Source: Streptococcus varani (GTDB taxonomy: Bacteria; Bacillota; Bacilli; Lactobacillales; Streptococcaceae). Taken from it: DNA of 64,000 nucleotides. The notes beneath the pieces are model-generated. The model had not been told where the DNA came from and made no database searches. It saw only the letters and a list, made by a program, of their open reading frames with translations. Location of the stretch: the NCBI RefSeq assembly GCF_001375655.1, contig NZ_CTEN01000002.1, positions 462,897-526,896 of the forward strand, written 5' to 3'. The position numbers and the translations under genes were made by a program. This document shows positions 38,061 through 47,849 of this stretch, piece after piece. Every line of letters starts with the position of its first letter. Position 1 is the first letter of the stretch.

Positions 38061-39137
38061 TTAAAGGGTGACCCAATCATTGCGGTGAATGAAAACTCCT
38101 TCAGCATGCTGGTTATCCACCATATCTCGCAAATCAACTGACGAAATTTTCACACGGCCTTTGCCAATCAAACGGTGACTTTTCTGACTATAAACCGCAA
38201 TAATGTTGCCCACCTCAAAATCACCTTCAATCATCTTGATTCCTGCTGCCAAGAGGCTTTTCCCCTGCTCCAACATTGCTTTTTCTGCGCCAGCATCAAT
38301 TTCAACTAAAGCATCCGTACGGGCATAAAAAGCCATCCACTGCTTGCGTTGGTTCATGGCATGAGGATCCGCCAAGAAAAGTGTACCCTTATTCTTTTGA
38401 TGGACCGCTTGAAGGAGTGCTGTATCTTCTTTTGATGAACAGATAAAGACGGGAACACCTGACTTGGTCGCAATTTGAGCAGCCTGAATTTTAGTCGTCA
38501 TCCCACCCGTTCCATTTGCAGAGCCAGCTCCTGCTGCCATTTCAAATAAATCTTCTGTAATAGTCTCAATCTTGTCCAAATGTCTAGCATGGGGATTGAT
38601 ATTTGGATTGTCGGTATAGAGTCCATCCACATCTGTTAGAAGAACCAACAAATCAGCTTTCAGAAGAGAAGCTACTTGAGCTGACAGAGTGTCATTATCC
38701 CCAACCTTAATCTCCTCAATCGCAATGGTATCATTTTCATTGATGATGGGAATAGCTCTTTGGCGAAGAAGTACCTGTAAAGCTTGTGAAGCATTCTGAT
38801 AACGTCTAGCATCTGCAAAATCATCCTGAGTCAAGAGAACTTGAGCGGATACAATATCATCTTTCATGAAATTACGGGTATATTCTTCAATCAAAAGACC
38901 CTGACCAACCGCCGCACTAGCTTGTTTCTCCGCAATCTTGGTCGGTCGCTTCTCAAAACCTAAACGACGAAAACCAGCCGCAATAGAGCCAGAGGTCACT
39001 AAAACGATCTGATGCCCCTCTTGATGAAGCTGGGATAACTGATTGGTGATACGGGCAATCTTGATGCGGTCCAAACTACCATTTTCTTGGGTCAAGGAAC
39101 TGGTCCCAACCTTAAATACTAGAGTTTTCTCTTTCAT
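38061..39137 (-). CDS. proB: glutamate 5-kinase
   Basis: A 358-aa kinase that starts proline synthesis. Kinase motifs [19 protein letters not shown] and the NENDTIA segment; the C-terminal PUA-like region (residues 270-358) is slightly short. First gene of the operon; an extended -10 TGGTATACT lies at 39166-39174 on the minus strand. Confidence 0.94.
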   Translation of the reverse strand: MKEKTLVFKVGTSSLTQENGSLDRIKIARITNQLSQLHQEGHQIVLVTSGSIAAGFRRLGFEKRPTKIAEKQASAAVGQGLLIEEYTRNFMKDDIVSAQVLLTQDDFADARRYQNASQALQVLLRQRAIPIINENDTIAIEEIKVGDNDTLSAQVASLLKADLLVLLTDVDGLYTDNPNINPHARHLDKIETITEDLFEMAAGAGSANGTGGMTTKIQAAQIATKSGVPVFICSSKEDTALLQAVHQKNKGTLFLADPHAMNQRKQWMAFYARTDALVEIDAGAEKAMLEQGKSLLAAGIKMIEGDFEVGNIIAVYSQKSHRLIGKGRVKISSVDLRDMVDNQHAEGVFIHRNDWVTL

Positions 39138-39226
39138 AGACTCTCTCCATTAAATCTTTCTCAAAAGTATACCATATTCATACAGATAAGAAAAGAATGA
39201 CAAAAGCCATTCTTTCCAGTTTCCTT

Positions 39227-41707
39227 TTAAAGCGAATGTTTTGCAAAAAATTCTGCTAATGTCTGAACCAATCCTGCAGTATCTGTCTTCTGAAGCTGGT
39301 AGTGTTCTTTTAAAAACTGTCGGATTTGGCGACTGTAACGCTTATTGTGACTCCGTTTGTCTAAGATGACGACTGCTGATACTTGCTGGTCAGTGCGTTT
39401 GGTACGCCCAATAGCCTGTTTGAGCTTGAGCAACATGACGGGTAGATTGAAATCAAAGAACGGTTGCTTGCCTTTCTCTCTGAGATAATGATTGATTTTT
39501 TTAACCAGAGGATCACGAGGATTATCAAAGGGTAGTCGGGGGATGAGCTGAAGAATCTGAGATTGACTAGAAAAATCAACGCCCTCCCAGAAGGAACCGG
39601 TAGCCAATAGAATCTGGCATTCTCCTCTTTCAAAGCGTTTCTTCACCACCATCTCACTCCCATCGCGATACTGAGCTAAATGAGGCAAGCTCCTCTCCTC
39701 CAACACTTCTGACACCGCTCCTAAAAGAGCCCGTGAGGTAAAGAGAACTAAGATGGGTTGATTCAGACTCCTTACTTGCTCTAATGAATCTACCACGAAA
39801 ACAGCCTGATCTGGCAAATCCAACTCCACCAAATCTGGTCCATCAGCTAAGAGAAATATTTCTTGTTGCTGACTTTTTTGGCTGGACAAGATATCCATAC
39901 TCGCCTCTTTAAAGCCCAATAGGTCCGCCAAATTGACTTTCTTGCTGATATCCAATGTCGCAGAGATACAGAAGGTTTTTTCTTTTGGTAAAAGCGCCGC
40001 TAAATCCAGCAGTTCCATCTGTGTCGCCCGCAAATTGTAGATAGTCTCCCCATCCAAATAGTCCACCTCCAACCAGAAGTGCTCATAAAAGTCTAGCAAC
40101 CATTTCAAATCAGCTAAGCCTGTATCTAAATTAGCTAGTTCCTGCAGATTCTGCTGTAGTTGTTTTAGGTCTTTGCTGACAATCTCTGTCGTTCCACAGT
40201 TTTGATAGTTATGAAGCAACTGTTGCAATTCAAAAAAAGAACTTTCATAAAGGCGCTGCTCCAACAAATTTTCTGCCTTATCCTTACGACGTTGAAGATT
40301 CTGGAGAAGAGGTTGAAGAGACATGGACTGATTGGTAAACTCCTCAGCTGTCAGAAGTAACTTCTGAGCCTCGTCAATCACTAGAATACGGTTTTGCGTC
40401 AGATAAGCTTGGTCCTTAAGATGATGGAGAAGATAGGCATGATTGGTCAAGAGTAGCTGACTAGCTTGTGCCTTCGAATGCAATCTCCTCCAAAAATCCC
40501 ATTCGGAAAAAACCGATTGAGCGGAGAGGGAACCATCATGTTGAAGCTCAGCAAAGTAAGATGGAAAGCGATACTTTTGCTTGAGTTCATCCATGTCACC
40601 TGTTTCTGTTTCACATAGCCAGACCAAGATCTGCATCTTGCAGCGATTGAGTAAACTATTGCTATCCTCCCTTTGCAAGCTTTGCCAAAAACTCTCTAGC
40701 TTAAGATAGTGCCTAGAAGATTTGACAGACTGAATAGACAAACCAAAGGTCTGAGCCAATTGATGGCCTTCTTTTTCCATAATCTGCTGCTGCAAGACCA
40801 AACTGGGTACTGAAACCAATAAAGGTTGGCTAGTATCGGCCAAAATAGGCAGGAGATAGCCATAGGTTTTACCTATTCCAGCCTGAGCCTGGATAAAATG
40901 TACCTGTTTATCTTGATCCTGCAACCGTTCCTTCACCACTTGAGCAAAGACTTCTTGATCTTGACGCTGGTCTAAGCCAAGTCTGATCAAGTTTTCCGAG
41001 AAATCGTTCGCCAGACCTGTCCCTTTTTTTTCTGGCTCAATGGTCTTGAGCATGAGCCCATGAACATCCTGATGGTGATGACTAGAGTAAGCAGACATCG
41101 CTTCATAGACCTCATCAATGACCATGCGGGATTCATGTAGAAGATAATCAGCCAGTTGCAGGATTTGTCCTATCGTTTCTTTAGGTAAGCTAGCAATTTT
41201 CTCCTGGATTTTTATGAGTAGCTGAGCTGTTGCCCTAGCATCTGAAATAGCTGTATGGGCCTGTTCTAATTCCAAATCCAAGGCTTGAGCCAAATGACTC
41301 AGACTGTATTTTTCCAAAGTTGGGAAAAATACTTGGGCTAATTCAACTGTATCCACACGTGGAGTATGCAAATCAAATCCTTCAAAGAAGAGGTTTTCTG
41401 CCAGTAAATTTCCATCAAATTTGACATTATGGGCTACAAAAATAGCGTCCTCAATCAGACGATAGATGTCTTCTGCTACCTGACCAAATCCAGGAGCCTT
41501 TCTCAGTTCTTTATTACTGATTCCTGTCAGGAGTTGAATTTGCGGACTTAAATCCTCATTGGGATTGATATTCTGCTCATAAGTCTGGATAATCTGCCCA
41601 TCTTCTACTAAAACAATCCCAACCTGTATAATTTTTGCATCGCTACCTGTCCCCGTTGCTTCTAAGTCCACAACAGCGTAACGATTTCCACTTTTTTTCT
41701 CTGCCAT
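39227..41707 (-). CDS. dinG: DnaQ-family exonuclease/helicase DinG
   Basis: About 826 aa. N-terminal DEDDh 3'-5' exonuclease (YAVVDLEATGTGSDAKIIQVG, HNVKFDGNLL, HTAISDARATAQ), then an XPD/DinG-type superfamily 2 region (QAQAGIGKTYGYLLP Walker A, VIDEAQKL box, QAIGRTKRT motif VI). The four-Cys iron-sulfur cluster of E. coli DinG is not apparent, as in Firmicute DinG, which is known as a nuclease. Start at 41707 lies nine bases after an extended -10 and has no ribosome site. Confidence 0.92.
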   Translation of the reverse strand: MAEKKSGNRYAVVDLEATGTGSDAKIIQVGIVLVEDGQIIQTYEQNINPNEDLSPQIQLLTGISNKELRKAPGFGQVAEDIYRLIEDAIFVAHNVKFDGNLLAENLFFEGFDLHTPRVDTVELAQVFFPTLEKYSLSHLAQALDLELEQAHTAISDARATAQLLIKIQEKIASLPKETIGQILQLADYLLHESRMVIDEVYEAMSAYSSHHHQDVHGLMLKTIEPEKKGTGLANDFSENLIRLGLDQRQDQEVFAQVVKERLQDQDKQVHFIQAQAGIGKTYGYLLPILADTSQPLLVSVPSLVLQQQIMEKEGHQLAQTFGLSIQSVKSSRHYLKLESFWQSLQREDSNSLLNRCKMQILVWLCETETGDMDELKQKYRFPSYFAELQHDGSLSAQSVFSEWDFWRRLHSKAQASQLLLTNHAYLLHHLKDQAYLTQNRILVIDEAQKLLLTAEEFTNQSMSLQPLLQNLQRRKDKAENLLEQRLYESSFFELQQLLHNYQNCGTTEIVSKDLKQLQQNLQELANLDTGLADLKWLLDFYEHFWLEVDYLDGETIYNLRATQMELLDLAALLPKEKTFCISATLDISKKVNLADLLGFKEASMDILSSQKSQQQEIFLLADGPDLVELDLPDQAVFVVDSLEQVRSLNQPILVLFTSRALLGAVSEVLEERSLPHLAQYRDGSEMVVKKRFERGECQILLATGSFWEGVDFSSQSQILQLIPRLPFDNPRDPLVKKINHYLREKGKQPFFDFNLPVMLLKLKQAIGRTKRTDQQVSAVVILDKRSHNKRYSRQIRQFLKEHYQLQKTDTAGLVQTLAEFFAKHSL

Positions 41708-41725
41708 AGTATTCAAATTATATCA
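41708..41725 (-). promoter_or_regulatory. dinG extended -10, near-leaderless
   Basis: Minus strand TGA-TATAAT-TTGAATACT-ATG; the predicted transcript would have a leader of about three bases. Confidence 0.55.
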
Positions 41726-41772
41726 TAAAAGAGCCTACTTGGGTTTGACCAAGTTAGACTCTTCATCACTTT

Positions 41773-42423
41773 TTATCCGTCTAGTCGCAAGCTATCATCG
41801 GCTAAGAAGCTACTTTGAAATTTGCTAATTGGTCGAAAATGAGTCTTGCCAAATTCATCAATCAGACCATGAAATTCCTGAGCATCCGCATAGGTAAAGG
41901 GGGCTGGCAAAAGACTAAGTCTACGATGCAAAGATTGATAATCGGTTAGCCCCTCTACTCCAAGCAAGCCAAAGAGAGTTCGAGCGTATTTATCCGCTAC
42001 AAACTGAGCTTGTTCAAAAATATAGGTCAGCAAGACATCTGCCGTTTCTGGACCAACTCCGTGCAAACTCAGCAGGACAGATCGTAAGTCATCACCATAT
42101 TTCTCCACGATTGCAGCAGGATTTGATTCATGTTGCAAATACCAGCTAGCCATCGTTTGAATTGCCCTACTCTTATTTTTCATAAAACCAGCTGGACGGA
42201 CCAATTCTTCTAAGAACTCCCTCTTCAACTTGACTATCTTTGTAAAATCATAGGCGGTCTCTTTCTTTATGCCTTGAGAAGCCCGAGTAGCATTCGCTTC
42301 CGTGGTATTTTGAATAAGGATCGCTTCAATGATAATCTGCTCCTTACTATCTGCAGGCCACCACCCGGTCGGCCCCATCTGAGCCAACATTTTTTGATAT
42401 AGTTGATACACATTTAATTCCAT
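41773..42423 (-). CDS. HhH-GPD DNA glycosylase, no iron-sulfur cluster
   Basis: A 216-aa base-excision glycosylase. Hairpin motif LLSLHGVGPETADVLLTY and catalytic Asp in FVADKYARTLF. The Lys typical of endonuclease III in this hairpin is replaced by Glu (GPETA), and no C-terminal four-Cys cluster exists. This points to a monofunctional glycosylase, MagIII-like, rather than Nth. GAGGGG precedes the ATG. Confidence 0.82.
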   Translation of the reverse strand: MELNVYQLYQKMLAQMGPTGWWPADSKEQIIIEAILIQNTTEANATRASQGIKKETAYDFTKIVKLKREFLEELVRPAGFMKNKSRAIQTMASWYLQHESNPAAIVEKYGDDLRSVLLSLHGVGPETADVLLTYIFEQAQFVADKYARTLFGLLGVEGLTDYQSLHRRLSLLPAPFTYADAQEFHGLIDEFGKTHFRPISKFQSSFLADDSLRLDG

Positions 42424-42537
42424 ATGATTCCCCTCTTGAAGCTATTTTAACAGAAATTCGTAAACTTGTTTCTAAAACAGGCACCAACCATGTCAAATCT
42501 CCTCTTTTTTGTTAGACTTATAAGTGGAGGATTTTCT

Positions 42538-43182
42538 ATGAAACTACATCGTACAAACAATACCATTGCAGGGGAGAATACCTATTATCTTGAAAATGAC
42601 AGCCACCTGATTGTGGTAGATCCTGGCAGTGATTGGACTGTGATTGAAAGAACCATTAAGCAAATCAATAAACCGATCGCTGCCATTCTATTGACCCACA
42701 CCCACTATGATCATATCATGAGTCTAGAAAAAGTGCGTAATACTTTTGACCATCCACCCGTTTATGTCTCTGAAAAAGAGGCCACTTGGCTCTATTCCCC
42801 ACTGGATAATCTATCTGGTCAGCCAAGGCATGATGACTTAGCGGATGTCATTTGCCAAGCCGCTGAAGAAGTCTTTCACTATGAAGAAGACTACGATCTA
42901 TCTGGTTTCCATTTTACCGTTGTAGAGACGCCTGGTCATTCATGGGGTGGTGTTTCCTTTATCTTCCTTCAAGATGAATTGGTGATTACGGGAGATGCTC
43001 TCTTTCGAGAAACCATCGGCCGCACAGACCTACCAACCGGTAATTTCGATCAACTGATTGCAGGTATTAAGAAAAACATCCTCAGTTTACCCGGTCACTA
43101 TAAAGTTTATCCTGGCCATGGCCCTGATTCTACTATTACCCATGAGAAAGTCTTTAATCAATTTTTCAACGGCAACAACTAA
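42538..43182 (+). CDS. MBL-fold metallohydrolase (glyoxalase II-like)
   Basis: A 214-aa enzyme with THTHYDH metal motif, TPGHSWGG, GDALFR and YPGHGPDST. Probably a hydroxyacylglutathione hydrolase-like thioesterase; substrate unknown. Start set by GTGGAGG; 24 upstream codons are in frame but without homology. Confidence 0.9.
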   Translation: MKLHRTNNTIAGENTYYLENDSHLIVVDPGSDWTVIERTIKQINKPIAAILLTHTHYDHIMSLEKVRNTFDHPPVYVSEKEATWLYSPLDNLSGQPRHDDLADVICQAAEEVFHYEEDYDLSGFHFTVVETPGHSWGGVSFIFLQDELVITGDALFRETIGRTDLPTGNFDQLIAGIKKNILSLPGHYKVYPGHGPDSTITHEKVFNQFFNGNN

Positions 43183-43193
43183 AAATCCCTGAT

Positions 43194-43241
43194 AAAAAGG
43201 CATAAAATAACGTCTACAATTGCGTTATTCTATGCCTTTTA
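43194..43241. terminator. bidirectional terminator between MBL gene and ftsX
   Basis: Stem AAAAGGCATA-AAATAACG / CGTTATTC-TATGCCTTTT between converging genes. Confidence 0.8.
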
Positions 43242-43321
43242 AGATTGGGTGCTGTTTTTCTAAGTTCTTTTTATCGGTAAAATAAGAAAAGTAAACAAGC
43301 ACTTGTTAATAATCTTTTTAC

Positions 43322-44251
43322 TTAAATCTTTAAGAATCGGCTCATTGAAATCATAGAACCCAGAGATCCAATGACGATACCAACTAAGAAGAGACTTCCA
43401 ATCATTCCAGGAATGAAGACATTCATTGGGATTAGTGAAAGATTCTGAGTTGCCAAGCTTGGTGCCAAGGATTGGAACGCAGCTCTGTAGAGGAAATAAA
43501 TCAAAGCAGATGGTGCAATAGCTCCCATTAGACCGACCCAAGCCCCTTCCAAGAGGAATGGACCACGGATATAGGAATTTTTAGCGCCCACTAAGCGCAT
43601 GATTTGAATCTCACGGCTACGTGAAATAATGGTAATACGGATAGTATTTGAAATTAAGAGGACTGCCGTCAGGAGTAAGAGCACAGTTGCTGCTAGACCC
43701 CATGTACGAACCATATCTGCTAACTTAAAGATTCGCTCTGTTTCCACTTCACCATCACGAACCTCGGAAACTCCATCAATTTTCGCAACCTCTGCGGCAA
43801 CTTTTTTCACAGATTCAGGAGTTTTTGTTTCGATGATATAAGCTTCATAGAGCGGATTTGCATCCCCTGAGAAGAGTTTCCAAGTTTCCCCTAAGGTATC
43901 TGTCAAATGTTGCAACTGTTCTTCTTTGCTAGAATAGGTAACATCAGCAACCTCTTCCATATTTTTAATCTGGTTAAAGATGGCCAAGTAACTTTCATTT
44001 TTTACCGTTTCACCAACATCATTTACCACTTCTTTCTTCTGATCAGTTGCCCCTTCACGCAAGTAAACATTGATACGGACATTGTTTTCCAAATCAGTTG
44101 CCAACTTAGCTGTGTTCAAAATAACAGAAGCAAAAATACCAACCAAAATCAAGGTAATGGTTACAGAAGAGATAGCTGCAACTGTCATCCAACCATTTCG
44201 TTTGAGGCTTTTCAGCGACTCAAGAAAGTGTCTAAAATATCGTCTAATCAT
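43322..44251 (-). CDS. ftsX: cell division protein FtsX
   Basis: A 309-aa membrane protein with four helices: one near residues 20-45, a long extracellular loop to about 170, then three helices. Ends in GSMISMSRFLKI as in pneumococcal FtsX. With FtsE it activates peptidoglycan hydrolases such as PcsB at the septum. Start at 44251 (MIRRYFRHF) overlaps ftsE by 8 bp; an ATG at 44260 is an alternative. Confidence 0.94.
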   Translation of the reverse strand: MIRRYFRHFLESLKSLKRNGWMTVAAISSVTITLILVGIFASVILNTAKLATDLENNVRINVYLREGATDQKKEVVNDVGETVKNESYLAIFNQIKNMEEVADVTYSSKEEQLQHLTDTLGETWKLFSGDANPLYEAYIIETKTPESVKKVAAEVAKIDGVSEVRDGEVETERIFKLADMVRTWGLAATVLLLLTAVLLISNTIRITIISRSREIQIMRLVGAKNSYIRGPFLLEGAWVGLMGAIAPSALIYFLYRAAFQSLAPSLATQNLSLIPMNVFIPGMIGSLFLVGIVIGSLGSMISMSRFLKI

Positions 44252-44936
44252 CGTATCCATATTCTCCTTCAGTTTCATCACGCACCAGTCGACCATCTTC
44301 GATTGCAATAACGCGGTGGCGGAGGGTATTAACGATTTGGCTATTGTGGGTAGCCATCAAAATGGTTGTCCCCTGCAAGTTAATGCGCTCCAAAAGATGC
44401 ATGATCTCCCATGAGTTCTCAGGATCCAAGTTACCAGTTGGTTCATCCGCAATCAAGACTTTGGGATTATTGACAATAGCGCGTGCAATAGCGATACGTT
44501 GTTGTTCCCCACCTGAAAGTTCATTGGGGAAAGAGCGGATTTTATGCTTCAAACCAACCAAGTCTAAGACTTCCATGACACGCTTCTTAATATTTCTCGG
44601 TTTTTCCCCGATAACTTCCATGGCGTAAGCAATATTTTCAAAGACTGTTTTTCTTGGCAAAAGTTTGTAGTCCTGAAAGACCACTCCCACGCTACGACGC
44701 AATAGAGGCACATCTTTTTTCTTGATTTTAGCAAGATTGAAGTTCCCTACTGTCAAACTACCCTTATCAATTTTTTCCTCGCGATAGAGTAATTTGATAA
44801 AGGTCGATTTACCAGCACCAGACGGTCCAACAATATAGGCAAATTCACCCGATTCTACACTAACAGATACTCCTCTTAAGGCTGTTGTTCCGTTTCCATA
44901 TTTTTTGGAAACGTCTTTCATTTCTATAATTCCCAT
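44244..44936 (-). CDS. ftsE: cell division ATP-binding protein FtsE
   Basis: A 230-aa ABC ATPase with Walker A VGPSGAGKST, signature LSGGEQQRIAIARAI, Walker B VLIADEPTGNLDP, H-loop ATHN. Lies between prfB and ftsX, the usual Gram-positive order. Confidence 0.95.
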   Translation of the reverse strand: MGIIEMKDVSKKYGNGTTALRGVSVSVESGEFAYIVGPSGAGKSTFIKLLYREEKIDKGSLTVGNFNLAKIKKKDVPLLRRSVGVVFQDYKLLPRKTVFENIAYAMEVIGEKPRNIKKRVMEVLDLVGLKHKIRSFPNELSGGEQQRIAIARAIVNNPKVLIADEPTGNLDPENSWEIMHLLERINLQGTTILMATHNSQIVNTLRHRVIAIEDGRLVRDETEGEYGYDD

Positions 44937-44970
44937 AAGTTTGCTGTCCTAAGACAGTCCTTTCTTCAGA

Positions 44971-46066
44971 TTAGCGAATCCGCCATTTCAAGTAGGCATC
45001 AATAAAGCCGTCGATATCTCCGTCCATCACCTTATCTACTTGGGCTACTTCAAAGTTAGTCCTGTGATCTTTAACCATGGTATAAGGTGTAAAGACATAG
45101 GATCGAATTTGACTTCCCCAGGTAATTTCCCGTTTGTCTCCCTTAAGGGCATCGACTTCCGCTGCTTTCTTTTCTTGTTCCATTTGATAGAGCTTGGCTT
45201 GAAGCATCTTCATTGCTCGATCACGGTTGCCATACTGAGTTCGGTCAACCGTTGATGCAACAACGATTCCAGTTGGAATATGGGTCAAGCGAACACCTGT
45301 CGAAACCTTGTTAACGTTCTGACCACCGGCACCACCCGAACGGAAGGTATCCATTTTAATGTCGTCTTCACGAATATCCACTTCAATGGTATCATCTAAT
45401 TCCGGCATAACTTCGATAGATGTAAAAGAAGTATGGCGACGTTTGGCAGAGTCAAATGGAGATATGCGAACCAAGCGATGAACGCCCATTTCTGATTTAA
45501 GAAATCCATATGCATTCGGACCTTCAAAAGAGAGCGTTACAGACTTAATTCCAGCTTCATCTCCTGCTTGGTAATCCAGGGTTTCAACCTTATAACCCTT
45601 GGCATTACCATAGCGCATATACATCCGCATGAGCATCTCGCCCCAATCTTGAGCCTCTGTTCCACCAGAACCTGGATGGATTTCCAGGATGGCATTGTTA
45701 TGGTCATAGGGTTCTGATAAGAGAAGCGTCATCTCGTAGCTTGTCATCAGTTTATCTAATTCTGCAAGTTTTTCAACCAATTCTTCACGAACGGATTCAT
45801 CTTCGGCTAAGAAATCTTTTAGAATTTCAGATTCTTCCAACAAATCAATCATAAGATGGAAATTATTGTAGGTATTCTTCAATTCATTAAGTTCTTGTGA
45901 TGTTTTTTGAGCCGCAATATTATCATTCCAAAAATCAGGTTCGGTCATCTTATTTTCTAAGATGGCAATCTCTTCTTCCAGACTATCTAAGTCAAAGAGA
46001 CCCCCTGAATGAGTTCAATTTGGCTTCAAGTTCTTCGATTTTTTGTCGAATTTCTGCTGTATCCAT
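44971..46066 (-). CDS. prfB: peptide chain release factor 2, programmed +1 frameshift
   Basis: RF2 ends translation at UGA and UAA. The first 24 codons (from ATG at 46066) end in AGG GGG TCT CTT TGA; the ribosome must slip +1 at CTT-T, skipping base 45994, and continue at GAC (45993) to 44971, giving 364 aa. AGGGGG acts as the internal Shine-Dalgarno. Visible later are the SPF recognition motif (VRISPFDS) and GGQ ([10 protein letters not shown]). The frameshift lets RF2 regulate itself. Confidence 0.95.
45991..46002 (-). promoter_or_regulatory. prfB +1 recoding site
   Basis: Minus-strand GGTCTCTTTGAC preceded by AGGGG: slippery CTT followed by in-frame TGA at 45992-45994. Confidence 0.94.
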
Positions 46067-46126
46067 ATACACCTCATTCTCTTTTTGACCGCAGAAAACG
46101 GCCTTAGCTTATCTATTTTATCACAT

Positions 46127-47248
46127 TTAGAGCCCTTTGGCTATTTTCAAAAATGCTGCTTGTTCAGCTAGGACTTCTGGATGGTCACTTTTAATCTCTT
46201 GGACAAAGGAAACCATACCTTCATCCGGCTCTTTTATCAATTGACCGAGCGCCCAGATAGCAGTCGCTGCATGGATGGGATTTTGCATCTTGTCGATGAT
46301 TTCCAGCAACTTAGGAATAGCTGAACGGTCATGGGCATTGGCCAGAGCAATGATGGCATTTCTTTGTAGAATGTTTTTTCCTCTCCAAGAACCTGCAATC
46401 ATACCAAACTTTTCCTTAAACTGACCATTAGATAATTCCAAAAAAGGCAATAGCTCTGGCTGAGCTAAATCCGGATCAATCGCTACCACTGGTGGACTGT
46501 CAATACCTTTGTTATAGGGACAACAAATCTGGCAGACGTCACAGCCATAAATGACCGTTTTCATCTTTTTTCGAAATTCTAAGTCCATCATCCCCTTATC
46601 CTGAGTTTGAAAGGATAAGCAACGTCTGGCGTCCATAGTCGAGTCACCCAACAAACAGGAGGTCGGACAAGCAGTGACACAACGGTTACAGTCCCCACAA
46701 TCATAGTCAACGGGACTATCCGCTTCAATCACCAAATTGGTTACCAACTCGCCCAAAAACATGTAGGAGCCAAATTCTTTGGAGATGACCAGACCATTTT
46801 TTCCAATAAAACCGATGCCAGCTCGCCTTGCCACTGCTGTATCCACCAAGGCTCCTGTATCCACCATCCCCTTGTATTCAAAATCAGCTGTCAGCTCCTC
46901 TATCGCTCGAGCCAACCGCTCCAACTTATCCTGAACAATGTAGTGGTAATCCAACCCCCAAGAATTAGGCGTTATTTTCCCACGACGGTACTGGGTCTTT
47001 TGCGGTTTCTGTGGAAGTCTCCTGGGGTAAGCAATGGCAATAGAGATAATGGTCTTAGCTGATGCCAAACTGAACTTGGGATCAATGCGCTCTTCGATAT
47101 TTTTATGCTCAAAGCCTGTTGTACGACCTTCTTCCACTCCTGCGCGCAATGATTTTTCCAAATATGCAAAATCATCTGCTGTAGTAAAACCAATTTTTGA
47201 AATCCCAATTTCTTGAGACACTTGAATAATTTTTTCCTTTAGATTCAT
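46127..47248 (-). CDS. queG: epoxyqueuosine reductase
   Basis: A 373-aa cobalamin and iron-sulfur enzyme making queuosine from epoxyqueuosine in tRNA. Two 4Fe-4S sites are visible (CGDCNRCVTACPTSC and CDVCQICCPYNKG), then a HEAT-like C-terminal tail. Works after Tgt (5616). The ATG follows an extended -10 by seven bases and lacks a ribosome site. Confidence 0.94.
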   Translation of the reverse strand: MNLKEKIIQVSQEIGISKIGFTTADDFAYLEKSLRAGVEEGRTTGFEHKNIEERIDPKFSLASAKTIISIAIAYPRRLPQKPQKTQYRRGKITPNSWGLDYHYIVQDKLERLARAIEELTADFEYKGMVDTGALVDTAVARRAGIGFIGKNGLVISKEFGSYMFLGELVTNLVIEADSPVDYDCGDCNRCVTACPTSCLLGDSTMDARRCLSFQTQDKGMMDLEFRKKMKTVIYGCDVCQICCPYNKGIDSPPVVAIDPDLAQPELLPFLELSNGQFKEKFGMIAGSWRGKNILQRNAIIALANAHDRSAIPKLLEIIDKMQNPIHAATAIWALGQLIKEPDEGMVSFVQEIKSDHPEVLAEQAAFLKIAKGL

Positions 47249-47283
47249 CTCTTTTATTCTAACAAAAATGCTTTAAAAATCAA
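47249..47283 (-). promoter_or_regulatory. queG promoter, leaderless
   Basis: Minus-strand TTGATT (47278-47283), 16-bp spacer, TAGAAT (47256-47261) with TG extension, then AAAAGAG and the ATG. Confidence 0.6.
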
Positions 47284-47334
47284 TGGTCTTGAACATTGAT
47301 AAGATATCTATAGTAAGGCATTTTAGTATTATAA

Positions 47335-47384
47335 CAAAAAAGAGAGGAGCTTGGGTTACAGTTACGTAACGAATCCCTCTTCTT
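47335..47384 (-). terminator. terminator after TM2 gene
   Basis: Minus-strand stem AAGAGGGATTCGTTAC / GTAACCCAAGCTCCTCTCTT with bulges, then TTTTTTG. Confidence 0.65.
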
Positions 47385-47419
47385 ATTACATTTTTTTTAC
47401 AATTTAAAATTTTTTAGAC

Positions 47420-47782
47420 TCAATAAGTTTGAAACATTGTAGCTGCATTGATAGAATTGTTGAGAGTTTCGAGATTGACCTGACGAGTAGTTCCCATAAT
47501 CAAGAACCAATCAATAAATGGCCAAATCCCCAGAGTCATCCAAGATAAAAAAAGTTTAGCCACTCCCAAACCAATATGTCCGATATAGAAACGATCCACA
47601 CCAAAATGACCTAAGAAAATTGAAAAAATTAAGGCAGTAGTCGGACTTTTTAAATTTGCAGCAAGAACATAAGCCTTTTGATTTTCTGTCAAAGCATCTA
47701 GGCGTTGACGAAGCATGGGAATAGCTTCTGGTGGTAAATTATCAGCATTGGCAGCTAAATAGGCATCTGAAAATACGGACAT
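47420..47782 (-). CDS. TM2 domain membrane protein
   Basis: A 120-aa protein with a hydrophilic N-terminus (residues 1-45) and a TM2 domain of two helices with GHFGVDRFYIGHIGLGVAKL and the DW turn. Function unknown in bacteria. Preceded by AAAGGAG. Confidence 0.85.
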   Translation of the reverse strand: MSVFSDAYLAANADNLPPEAIPMLRQRLDALTENQKAYVLAANLKSPTTALIFSIFLGHFGVDRFYIGHIGLGVAKLFLSWMTLGIWPFIDWFLIMGTTRQVNLETLNNSINAATMFQTY

Positions 47783-47849
47783 CTTTTTCTCCTTTGACTA
47801 CTTTTTTATTATACACAGTTCTACCATTTTTGTAAAGGCTGGCCTAGGC

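Noticed and set aside
44971..45948. prfB as a 325-aa gene starting at 45948
   Set aside because: The recoding site and the upstream 24 codons show that the true start is 46066 with a +1 shift.
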